DNA from: Clostridia bacterium | Lineage (GTDB): Bacteria > Bacillota > Clostridia > Peptostreptococcales > Anaerovoracaceae | DNA length: 18,155 nt | Assembly: GCA_024403215.1 (NCBI GenBank) | Contig: JAKSSJ010000013.1 | Location: 1-18,155 of the forward strand | Direction of reading: 5' to 3' | Shown here: positions 8,814 through 15,189 of the stretch, one piece after another | Layout of the letters: every line of letters begins with the position of its first letter | Numbering within the stretch: the first letter of the stretch is position 1 | Translations under genes and position numbers: made by a program | Notes under the pieces: generated by a model | Told to the model about the DNA's origin: nothing | What the model saw: the letters and a program-made list of their open reading frames with translations, nothing else | The model's database searches: none

Positions 8814-10182
8814 AATTGAAAGTCAAGAAGCAATCGAAAAAGCTGAAAACTCATATCAGTCTTTGTCTGACGAGGAAAAGAAAAATGTTACAAACTATCT
8901 AACGCTTTATATGGCTAAACAAAAGCTAGAAACACTCCTAGTAAAAGCTGAAGCGGAGAAACTTGTTGCCGACGGCAAGATTGAAGAAGCGATTGCGTTG
9001 ATTGATAGCAAAGGTATGGGCGACAGTCCTTTAATTAAAGATTTTTATATTGAAATTGCGCATGAGCCTGCTGGTCTTGATAAGGGCGCAATAAAGAATG
9101 CAGAGTCATCACAAAAACCTGTTGGAAAGCAAGCGATAGCCGAGGTAATAATAGAAAAGTGGGGACCGCAATATCAAGCATTGGTATCTGATGATTATTC
9201 GTATATCTCTTTGCCTGAATTTGCAGAAGAGGGGATAACGTATAAAGAGCTTGTAAGAGCATACTCAAGAGATAATAAAATTGTTTTTACTGTTCAGCCG
9301 CAAACGGATGAAGAACATTGGAATAATATTAAATATTCAATCTTAACTGGTAACTGGGATTACAAACAGGTTCGTGTTGATGAAAAAAACGAGGGTTCCT
9401 TTGATTGGACTGCATTTGCCGAACATGGGCCTGAATACCAAACTCGTGAAGGTCAGTATTTTGAAGCTGGGCTTGATCCAGCCTTGCTTGGCAGTTTTAT
9501 GGGTGGAACCTATGAGCTAATTTTCTTCTACCAAGATGGAACATATCATATGGCCACTTGTAGTTATGAGATTGATAAACTACCAAGCCAAAACGAATTT
9601 AAGCAATATGCGCTTGAAGCATATAAGGTTGCTAAAGTTCAGTATGATAAATTCAGGGCCGAAGGTAAAATTAGTAATAATTCATCCGAATACGATAAAG
9701 CGAAGGTATGGTCAGACTGGCTTTGCTCAATCAATATGACAATTTATGAAGGCAGGGATAATCCATATTATATGCACTCAAGTAGTGCGTATGGAGCACT
9801 TGTACTTAATTCAGGCGCTTGTGGTTCAAGAGCAGCTGCATATTGCCTGGCAATGAATATGGAAGGAATAAAATCTTACGGGTTGGTGAATGGTGATCCT
9901 GGTCATCCAGGAAGTAGACAAGGTCATATCGTGCCTTGGGTGCTGTTGGATGGCAGTGAATATATATACGAGTATAATTCCCGAACCGGTTTATTGCCTG
10001 TCAACAAAGAAAATTCTTCGGCGGGCGATTCACCAGACAAACTACACTTATTCCAAGAATATACATATAATATGATATTGAAGCGTGCTGGTCTTGATTA
10101 CGATAAAAGCTTTGCTAATAAAAAATATATGGGCAACAAGGGAGAATCTTTAACAAAACAAAATTTCTCTAAAAATAACTAA
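8695..10182 (+). CDS. Lipoprotein with C-terminal transglutaminase-like domain (Glu in place of catalytic Asp)
   Basis: This 495-residue exported lipoprotein has a signal peptide at residues 1-19 and Lipobox MASC with the lipidated Cys at 20. Residues 24-80 form a small helical segment with the Firmicute surface-protein pattern A-x-x-x-Y-x-S-L-S-x-E-x-x-x-V-T-N. The middle (150-300) is unassigned. The C-terminal part (about 335-435) is transglutaminase-like: Cys in GACGSRAAAYC (C376) at a helix start and His in QGHIVPW (H411). The third position, EYIYEYNSR, has Glu (E426) where the paralogue at 12045-14105 has Asp. Such domains act as cysteine proteases, peptide ligases or non-catalytic binders outside the membrane. 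The ATG overlaps the symporter stop by 4 bases. It is paralogous to the minus-strand lipoprotein, and the first 121 nt are almost identical to it. Confidence 0.88.
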   Translation: MKRLLSIVLIFAMIFSMASCGKKYTAADVVKMIDDIGEVTIESQEAIEKAENSYQSLSDEEKKNVTNYLTLYMAKQKLETLLVKAEAEKLVADGKIEEAIALIDSKGMGDSPLIKDFYIEIAHEPAGLDKGAIKNAESSQKPVGKQAIAEVIIEKWGPQYQALVSDDYSYISLPEFAEEGITYKELVRAYSRDNKIVFTVQPQTDEEHWNNIKYSILTGNWDYKQVRVDEKNEGSFDWTAFAEHGPEYQTREGQYFEAGLDPALLGSFMGGTYELIFFYQDGTYHMATCSYEIDKLPSQNEFKQYALEAYKVAKVQYDKFRAEGKISNNSSEYDKAKVWSDWLCSINMTIYEGRDNPYYMHSSSAYGALVLNSGACGSRAAAYCLAMNMEGIKSYGLVNGDPGHPGSRQGHIVPWVLLDGSEYIYEYNSRTGLLPVNKENSSAGDSPDKLHLFQEYTYNMILKRAGLDYDKSFANKKYMGNKGESLTKQNFSKNN

Positions 10183-10197
10183 AATAGAAAGAATACT

Positions 10198-10308
10198 ATG
10201 CTAACAGGGAAACAAAGAGCTTATTTTAAAAAGCTTGGAGCAGAATATGTTCAGGCCATCGGTCGTAAGTTTGTGTTGTACAGGCCAAGTAAGGAACTAA
10301 CAAAATGA
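10198..10308 (+). pseudogene. yhbY: Internally deleted remnant of yhbY (CRS1-YhbY RNA-binding protein)
   Basis: A 36-codon frame opens with MLTGKQRAYFKKLGA, the recognisable N-terminus of YhbY (the usual form is MLTGKQR-x-x-L), and continues directly into EYVQAIGRKFVLYRPSKE, the recognisable C-terminus (usually VQ-x-IG-x-x-x-VLYRxSK). Intact YhbY proteins are about 95-100 residues and assist assembly of the 50S ribosomal subunit by binding rRNA; here about 60 internal codons, including the central GKGG-type RNA-binding loop, are missing without loss of frame. It lies 15 nt after the lipoprotein stop, with only a weak ribosome binding site (AGAAAG), and is followed by a terminator. It is most simply a decaying deletion remnant; a reassigned micro-protein is possible but less likely. 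Confidence 0.7.
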
Positions 10309-10321
10309 GTGTAAATAAAGA

Positions 10322-10353
10322 ATGCTGACGAAAACCTCGCCAGCATCTTTTTT
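10322..10353. terminator. Bidirectional terminator between convergent operons
   Basis: ATGCTGACGA (10322-10331) pairs with TCGCCAGCAT (10337-10346) across a 5-nt loop, with one A-C mismatch in the plus-strand RNA that becomes a G-U pair in the minus-strand RNA. Plus-strand transcripts then meet TTTTTT (10348-10353); minus-strand transcripts meet a TTCTTTATTT tail. It can serve both the symporter/lipoprotein unit and the Fic operon. The stem is nearly the same as in the tex terminator at 15161-15185. Confidence 0.85.
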
Positions 10354-11170
10354 ACTTTTTAAGTTCTTCAAAATCTTTTACAGGGAAAACATCCGATGGG
10401 ATTGTAAAGATCTTTTCTGCAACTTCTCTTGCCTCTTCTTTGGTGTTAAGTACTCGTTCTTCTAAAACGCCATTCTTCATCACTTTAAGATTTGTATTAT
10501 GCACCTCTGCAAATCCATTATCTGATCTTAAATTAAGTTCAAGTGAATGTCTAAAGATTGTGTCAGGTCTTTGTGATGTATGGAAATTGAGTGGAACAAG
10601 TTCTACTGGATCACATGGCATGTCTTTAAACTTAAATCTAGGAAGATAAGTTCCGTCTGGATTTTTGGATCCGATAATAGTATAAACTCCATCCATATAC
10701 TGCTTATGACCATTATCTTCTTTCCCGCCAAATTCAACGCAGCCATCAGGAACAGGACCGCCATAGCCAACATCAACAAAATGTTTCTTTCCATCAATTG
10801 TTGCAATTATTCCGCAGTGAGCAGGCGCATTGAATTTTATATCAGGCCTGTATAAATGGATAATTACAAGGTAACAATCAAAACCAAGATCTAAAAGCAA
10901 TCTATTAAAAAGGCTGTTGAGCTCATAGCAGTAGCCGCCTCTTTTTTGCTCTATGATTTTATGATACAGATCTGGAATAGCAAGTGATGGCCAAGCACCG
11001 TTTGCCCAAACATCAGCATCATCAAAAGGAATATGTCTAAGCTGAGCTTTTATTATTCTTTCAAGATAATTTCTATCAAGCTTTTCATCCTGGTTATATT
11101 CAAGTCCAATTCTCTCAAAATATTTTTTGAGCTGCTCTTTTGTTAAAGGCTGATAATAGTCTTCGTACAT
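10352..11170 (-). CDS. Arylamine N-acetyltransferase (NAT)
   Basis: This 272-residue cytoplasmic enzyme transfers acetyl (or another acyl) groups from CoA to arylamines, hydrazines or related amines. The Cys-His-Asp triad characteristic of NATs is complete: RGGYCYELN (C81), APAHCGII (H118) and FVDVGYGG (D133), and the N-terminal RIGLEY and HIPFDD segments are also family features. The length is normal. GGAGGT stands about 6 nt before the ATG. It is the last of five closely spaced minus-strand genes, 30 nt behind the TSCPD gene, and its stop lies within the bidirectional terminator. The natural substrate is unknown; NATs in biosynthetic operons sometimes act as acyl-transfer or amide-forming enzymes, but nothing here indicates such a pathway. 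Confidence 0.93.
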   Translation of the reverse strand: MYEDYYQPLTKEQLKKYFERIGLEYNQDEKLDRNYLERIIKAQLRHIPFDDADVWANGAWPSLAIPDLYHKIIEQKRGGYCYELNSLFNRLLLDLGFDCYLVIIHLYRPDIKFNAPAHCGIIATIDGKKHFVDVGYGGPVPDGCVEFGGKEDNGHKQYMDGVYTIIGSKNPDGTYLPRFKFKDMPCDPVELVPLNFHTSQRPDTIFRHSLELNLRSDNGFAEVHNTNLKVMKNGVLEERVLNTKEEAREVAEKIFTIPSDVFPVKDFEELKK

Positions 11171-11200
11171 TGTTTACCTCCGCAGTACTTGTTATATGAT

Positions 11201-11458
11201 TTATTGATTCTCTTTTGCAAGCTCTAAAGCTTTTGCAAGTTGATCGGCGCAGCTTGTTTGCTTATATCCACAAATGTTGCCCTTTAAAATGTTAATAACT
11301 TCATCAGCATCTTTTCCTTCAACAAGCTTGCCAATGGCCTTTAAGTTACCATTGCATCCACCCAAAAAGCTAACGCCACTAACCTTTCCATCCTCTAAAT
11401 CAAAATCAATAAGCTGTGCACAAACACCACTAGTTTGATATTGAAAATGCTTCTTCAT
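11201..11458 (-). CDS. TSCPD domain protein (TIGR03905-type)
   Basis: This 85-residue protein consists of one TSCPD domain, the short Cys-containing module also found at the C-terminus of some ribonucleotide reductases. Four cysteines sit in conserved surroundings: TSGVCA (C13), GGCNGNL (C35), NICGYK (C63) and TSCADQLA (C70); the usual TSCPDQLA has Pro where this protein has Ala. The spacing suggests a redox or metal-binding site, but no reaction is established for the stand-alone family. GAGGTG lies about 6 nt before the ATG. It sits between the ECF S component (36-nt gap) and the NAT gene (30-nt gap) in the same operon. The family call is firm, the function open. Confidence 0.88.
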   Translation of the reverse strand: MKKHFQYQTSGVCAQLIDFDLEDGKVSGVSFLGGCNGNLKAIGKLVEGKDADEVINILKGNICGYKQTSCADQLAKALELAKENQ

Positions 11459-11494
11459 TTTTTCACCTCATCCATTATTAAAGTTTGCCTTAAG

Positions 11495-12031
11495 TTATAT
11501 AGACATTTGTCCAAGGCGCTTCTCAAGAGCCATGCTCAAAGGAAGCCCAATTGCAAGCATTACAAAGGAATCTAAAATCCAAGCAACTATTCCTGTTGGG
11601 ATTTTTACTTCCAATGCAAAGTTATATAAAAGACAGTCAATCAATGTTTTTGCAGCAGCGCCAACAAAGCAAGACACAAATACTGTAATAATTGCCCTTG
11701 GAACAAATTTCTTTTTATTCTGACTATTTTCTTTTGAAAGAATAAGTCCGCATGCAAAACCAATGATGGCATTCATAAGAACCCAACCAAGAGAAATGCC
11801 CCTTGCTGCCATTATCATGCTTTCAATTCCTGCTCCTAATGCTCCTACTAGCATTGCAGGAACTGGCCCAAGGCACACGCAAGCAACCATTAAAGATATA
11901 TATCCCAAGTCAATTGTTATATGCCCTGCAACAGGAATCTTAAATAATATTGATAACACAACATACGCAGCTGTAAGAATAGCTGTGTATGTTATGACTT
12001 TTGTTTGTCGTTTAACTGTGTTTTGTTCCAT
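11495..12031 (-). CDS. ECF transporter S component (vitamin or precursor uptake)
   Basis: This 178-residue integral membrane protein has about five or six hydrophobic helices and looks like the substrate-binding (S) subunit of an energy-coupling factor transporter. The first helix contains an A-x-x-x-A motif (A17-A21, in TAILTAAYVVL), the known contact with the EcfT scaffold, and the LGYISLMVACVCLGPVPAMLVGALG segment is typical of the S-component superfamily. No EcfA or EcfT gene is in the window, so it should use the shared module encoded elsewhere (group II type). The ligand cannot be read with confidence: folate-, thiamine- and queuosine-precursor S components all look broadly similar. It starts 13 nt after the upstream lipoprotein gene and so is very likely co-transcribed with it. 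Confidence 0.85.
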   Translation of the reverse strand: MEQNTVKRQTKVITYTAILTAAYVVLSILFKIPVAGHITIDLGYISLMVACVCLGPVPAMLVGALGAGIESMIMAARGISLGWVLMNAIIGFACGLILSKENSQNKKKFVPRAIITVFVSCFVGAAAKTLIDCLLYNFALEVKIPTGIVAWILDSFVMLAIGLPLSMALEKRLGQMSI

Positions 12032-12044
12032 TATAGTTGCCTGT

Positions 12045-14105
12045 CTATTTCAGGCTTGCTCCTACATGCCTAATTTCTATGTAAAAATCATCTGGATTAG
12101 GGATGTCCTTAATAAACTTTTTCGTAACTGGTAGCATCTGTCCTTTTGCATATTTCCAGTTAGACAAAAGATCCCGTGCTCCGTTTACACACCTTCCATT
12201 ATACATTAAATCTACTGAATAATAATCATCATCAATGCCCTCAAAAGACGGATCAATATTAAACTCGTACCACTCCATCCATCGAGATGAATGATTAAAC
12301 TTTATAGTAAACTTAATGCCGTTAGGATTATCTTGCATTTTTTGCATTATCTTATCAACATTAAGTGTGGCCACTTGTGCTTCCGGACTTGGAAGAGCCT
12401 GCTTTAACACTTTGGCTGTATTTGATAATGCAATAAGATCATCTAATGTTTTCTCTTCTATTTGCCCAGCAAACATTCTATCAAGTTTTAGATTTGCCGC
12501 ACGCGGATAAACCCTTAAGGTATCAAAATCATCGATTGTTGTAAGACCTTTACTTCCACCGTAATTACCCCAATCACACCAATACTCTTTTCCATCCGCA
12601 ACAAAATATGTAATGATATGACCATTGCCATTATCGCCACAGCCAATACCATATGCTTTTATTCCCGCTATGTTGAGCATTAGCTCCATAGCAGAAGCTT
12701 TTGACCCGCAAGCCCCTCGTCTGTTAACAAGACATGCATATGCGGTATCTCCTGCCATACAAGCCCCTCTATTGTCACTTTCAAGTCCCGAATAGAATGT
12801 AACACCAAGGCCGTCAAGATAGTCTGCAATAGCCTTTGCCTTCTTTAACTGTGAGTCACCACTCTTAAGTAGCCCTTTCGATACCATTTCATCATACATT
12901 GCATATCCTGTTTTACAGGCTTCTTTAATTTGTCTTGCAATTTCAGATTCTGAATAAATTGATGTGCCTGGCCACAAGTAAACAAAAAATTCTCCGTCCT
13001 TTGCGTAGAAAGTTGGTGCTTGATTCATAAAATGACCCAGCAGCACTGTCTTAGAACACGACAAAGTATCCGATTTAAGGGCAATATTATGATTATCGTA
13101 TTTCCATCCCAAATCATCGGCCGTAACAATAAATGCATCAAACGTCCAGTCAGGATCTACCGGATTACTATATACAATTTTATATTGTCCTCTCAAAAAT
13201 CTGTAGAACAAATTATTGAGATAGTCTGCGTTGGTTTTAGGATTCTCTATTATAGACAGATCCTCAGGAAGGCCACAGGCTTTAGCTATTGCTGCGTACT
13301 CAGCTCTATCATCTGGCCCAGCATCAAATGTTGATGGTTTTATGGTACTACCAGAAATAGGATTTGAATTAGTAGCAAAATGTTTTTCCCCCGTCCCTCT
13401 AATCTTTTGCTCTATTGCGGCAACTTCTGCTGCGTCTGAATATCGTTCAATTCTCAGGACACCAGCAGCATTCTCTTTGTCTAATTCATGTGTCAATGCG
13501 TAAAGAACACAAACCTCAACGCCAGCAGATATTTCTTCTACACTTAAAACCTCACTAACAGGAACAGTGGCCTGGCTATTTTGCTTTCCGTACCAAACAA
13601 CAAATTTATCGTCTTCTGCTGCCTTATAGCTACTATCTAAAGCAACTTTATATACTTCCGCGTCAGAATCATTGCTAACAAACTCATAAGAAAGCGGAAT
13701 ATCACCTGGTGCCCTCATCGTTTGAGGATTAACACTAGCTTTTAGAATACTGTACATCTTAGTTAAATATGCGCTATCCCTAAATGAAACGCCATCAATC
13801 ACCTTCAGCGCAGCGTTATACTTTTCTTCTTCTATTAACTTCCTTACTTCTTCTTCACTGGATACAGCAACAAATGCATGCTGTATTGTTAGGAACTTAA
13901 TATGATTAGTGACCTTAAGTTGCTCATCCTCCGATAATGAGTTATATGCTTCTTCTGCAGCGTCGATCGCCTTGCGACTATCTATAGTTACCTCTCCTAT
14001 GTCGTCAATCATTTTGACAACATCTGCGGCTGTATATTTCTTTCCGCAGGAAGCCATACTAAAGATCATTGCAAATATTAATACTATGCTTAATAATCTC
14101 TTCAT
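12045..14105 (-). CDS. Lipoprotein with transglutaminase-like domain (complete Cys-His-Asp)
   Basis: This 686-residue exported lipoprotein has a signal peptide at residues 1-19 and Lipobox MASC (C20). The start is the ATG that overlaps the fic stop by 4 bases (ATGA, 14105-14102); it gives the same MKRLLSIVLI as the paralogue at 8695, whereas an in-frame ATG 15 bases further upstream lies inside fic and only adds MGSKQ. Residues 24-120 resemble the paralogue's N-terminal helical segment. Residues 130-400 are unassigned. The transglutaminase-like core (about 420-520) shows RRGACGSKASAM (C466), GNGHIITYF (H496) and EYWCDWGN (D511), a complete triad. A further C-terminal region (580-686) rich in Trp, Tyr and Asp may be a binding domain. 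It probably acts on, or binds, proteins or peptidoglycan peptides at the cell surface. The substrate is unknown. Confidence 0.88.
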   Translation of the reverse strand: MKRLLSIVLIFAMIFSMASCGKKYTAADVVKMIDDIGEVTIDSRKAIDAAEEAYNSLSEDEQLKVTNHIKFLTIQHAFVAVSSEEEVRKLIEEEKYNAALKVIDGVSFRDSAYLTKMYSILKASVNPQTMRAPGDIPLSYEFVSNDSDAEVYKVALDSSYKAAEDDKFVVWYGKQNSQATVPVSEVLSVEEISAGVEVCVLYALTHELDKENAAGVLRIERYSDAAEVAAIEQKIRGTGEKHFATNSNPISGSTIKPSTFDAGPDDRAEYAAIAKACGLPEDLSIIENPKTNADYLNNLFYRFLRGQYKIVYSNPVDPDWTFDAFIVTADDLGWKYDNHNIALKSDTLSCSKTVLLGHFMNQAPTFYAKDGEFFVYLWPGTSIYSESEIARQIKEACKTGYAMYDEMVSKGLLKSGDSQLKKAKAIADYLDGLGVTFYSGLESDNRGACMAGDTAYACLVNRRGACGSKASAMELMLNIAGIKAYGIGCGDNGNGHIITYFVADGKEYWCDWGNYGGSKGLTTIDDFDTLRVYPRAANLKLDRMFAGQIEEKTLDDLIALSNTAKVLKQALPSPEAQVATLNVDKIMQKMQDNPNGIKFTIKFNHSSRWMEWYEFNIDPSFEGIDDDYYSVDLMYNGRCVNGARDLLSNWKYAKGQMLPVTKKFIKDIPNPDDFYIEIRHVGASLK

Positions 14106-14107
14106 TT
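13987..14107 (-). repeat. 121-nt near-identical inverted block, right copy
   Basis: This is the partner of the block at 8693-8813, in the opposite orientation, with 119 of 121 positions identical. It begins two bases before the lipoprotein ATG and ends after the codons for GEV and the first two bases of the next Thr codon. The two copies enclose a 5.2-kb segment. Confidence 0.95.
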
Positions 14108-15070
14108 GTTTACTTCCCAATAACCGTAACGCTTTCCATTCTTTCTTGTAATGATTCCATCAGCCTCAAGGCTTGCAATAACAGACTTAACAGTTCTGAC
14201 GGATATATCTAGCTGATTAGCAACAGACTCTAGACGTATTTGCGGATTTGCTCTTAACATTTCAACAATTCTAGTTTTCTTTTCAGCCTTTACTGAATTG
14301 TTGCTGCAAATATGAAGGCTCTTGTTATCAAGTAAATTATTTTCACCCAAAATCAAATTTCTTAAGAATAAAATCAAATATGATCGATCCTCATATATTC
14401 CCTTTGAAATGTTTATATAATTTGCCCTAACCAATGCGTTTCTAAAATACCAAGCATTTTTAGCAAACTCTTCATTTGTTACATCAAAGCCAAGACTTCT
14501 TAAGTACTTAATCAAAAATACAGCGGTGGTTCTAGTATTGCCTTCTTCAAACACATGTATCTGCCAAAGGTTAGCAATAAAGATGGACAAATGGTCTATA
14601 ACCTCGTCCATACTAAGACCACTATAGTTAAACTTTTTCTCAAGTTCAAAATCATACTCTAAGGTTTCTTTTAGCTGCCTATAGTCACCATAAGTAACAG
14701 ACGCACTATCCAAAACCCATTCTGATTTTGTAAAATTATACTCCCTGAGTTCACCAGCTCTTTTTATTATGCCTTTAAACAAATATGAGTGGATTGAAAG
14801 AAGTTGCCCAACAGTAAACGAAAAAGCATCATCGGAAATTAGTTTTGAAATCCTAATTGCTACTTTGTCAGCTTCTTCACTTCTAGCCTCAATGTCTGGC
14901 TTATTCTCGTAATACGAAGTAATGATGTCATCAAGCTCATTTAGAGAGATTTCACCTTCTACATACCTATTAGCCTCCTGTATAAAATACGAGGAGTTTT
15001 TAAGGCCATCAACGTCTTGTAGCCCCTGCCCAGTACTAATTATATACTTTTTTGAATACTTGTTTTCCAT
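14102..15070 (-). CDS. Fic family protein with C-terminal winged helix-turn-helix
   Basis: This 322-residue protein has a Fic core (about residues 85-245) and a C-terminal winged helix (about 264-322, with the recognition helix in QLDISVRTVKSVIASLEADG). Fic enzymes usually transfer AMP from ATP to target hydroxyl side chains. The active-site motif reads HVFEEGNTRTT (H172 onward): the catalytic His, the acidic residue, GN and Arg are present, while the usual second Gly is Thr, as in many Firmicute Fic proteins. An upstream T-S-Y-Y-E-N (51-56) fits the (S/T)xxxE(G/N) inhibitory-helix pattern. The start MENKYSKK is chosen because an in-frame ATG 57 bases further upstream lies inside the operator and ahead of the -10 box. 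No Shine-Dalgarno sequence precedes this ATG. It is first in the five-gene operon and overlaps the next gene by 4 bases. Confidence 0.9.
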   Translation of the reverse strand: MENKYSKKYIISTGQGLQDVDGLKNSSYFIQEANRYVEGEISLNELDDIITSYYENKPDIEARSEEADKVAIRISKLISDDAFSFTVGQLLSIHSYLFKGIIKRAGELREYNFTKSEWVLDSASVTYGDYRQLKETLEYDFELEKKFNYSGLSMDEVIDHLSIFIANLWQIHVFEEGNTRTTAVFLIKYLRSLGFDVTNEEFAKNAWYFRNALVRANYINISKGIYEDRSYLILFLRNLILGENNLLDNKSLHICSNNSVKAEKKTRIVEMLRANPQIRLESVANQLDISVRTVKSVIASLEADGIITRKNGKRYGYWEVNK

Positions 15071-15079
15071 TATATATGT

Positions 15080-15108
15080 ATTATAGCACCTTGAAACCCA
15101 AAGTGCAA
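15080..15108 (-). promoter_or_regulatory. Promoter of the Fic operon, nearly leaderless
   Basis: On the minus strand TTGCAC (15108-15103) stands 17 nt before TATAAT (15085-15080). The expected start of transcription is near 15073, only about 3 nt before the fic ATG at 15070, which also explains the missing Shine-Dalgarno sequence. The -35 box lies within the first AAAGTGCAAT copy, so a protein bound there would block RNA polymerase. Confidence 0.6.
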
Positions 15109-15145
15109 TCTCAAAGTGCAATTGCACTTTAGAATTGCACTTTGA
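15100..15145. promoter_or_regulatory. Operator cluster: four copies of AAAGTGCAAT upstream of fic
   Basis: The 10-mer occurs at 15100-15109 and 15113-15122 in plus orientation and at 15121-15130 and 15134-15143 in minus orientation. Copies 2 and 3 form the perfect 18-bp palindrome AAAGTGCAATTGCACTTT (15113-15130); copies 2 and 4 form 13-bp inverted arms (TCAAAGTGCAATT, 15111-15123, and its complement, 15133-15145). The first copy overlaps the fic -35 box. This is the layout of an autoregulatory operator, and the wHTH of the Fic protein is the nearest candidate binder. Confidence 0.8.
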
Positions 15146-15160
15146 AAATTACATAAAATA

Positions 15161-15185
15161 AATGCTGGCGAATTTCGCCAGCATT
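15161..15185 (-). terminator. Terminator of tex
   Basis: AATGCTGGCGA (15161-15171) and TCGCCAGCATT (15175-15185) are perfect 11-bp arms around a 3-nt loop. Transcripts from tex then run into a TTTATTTTAT tail. The plus-strand side also has CTTTTT, so it could act in both directions. Confidence 0.88.
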
Positions 15186-15189
15186 CTTT

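Noticed and set aside
10580..10855. Plus-strand frames inside the NAT gene
   Set aside because: They are antisense frames without ribosome binding sites; the complete NAT triad on the minus strand accounts for the sequence.
8693..14107. Composite transposon flanked by the inverted 121-nt blocks
   Set aside because: No transposase or recombinase lies between or beside them, there are no target-site duplications, and the blocks are coding starts of paralogous genes.
14106..14120. A lipoprotein start five codons upstream (MGSKQ)
   Set aside because: The paralogue at 8695 starts at MKRLL, the ATGA overlap is identical in both, and a signal peptide beginning with MGSKQ adds nothing.
15071..15127. 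A longer Fic protein starting with MQLHFEIALW
   Set aside because: The extra codons lie in the operator palindrome and upstream of or within the -10 box, there is no ribosome binding site, and they do not resemble a Fic N-terminus.
14102..15146. Fic toxin-antitoxin pair with a separate antitoxin gene
   Set aside because: No small antitoxin frame precedes or follows fic; any inhibition would have to come from its own N-terminal helix.
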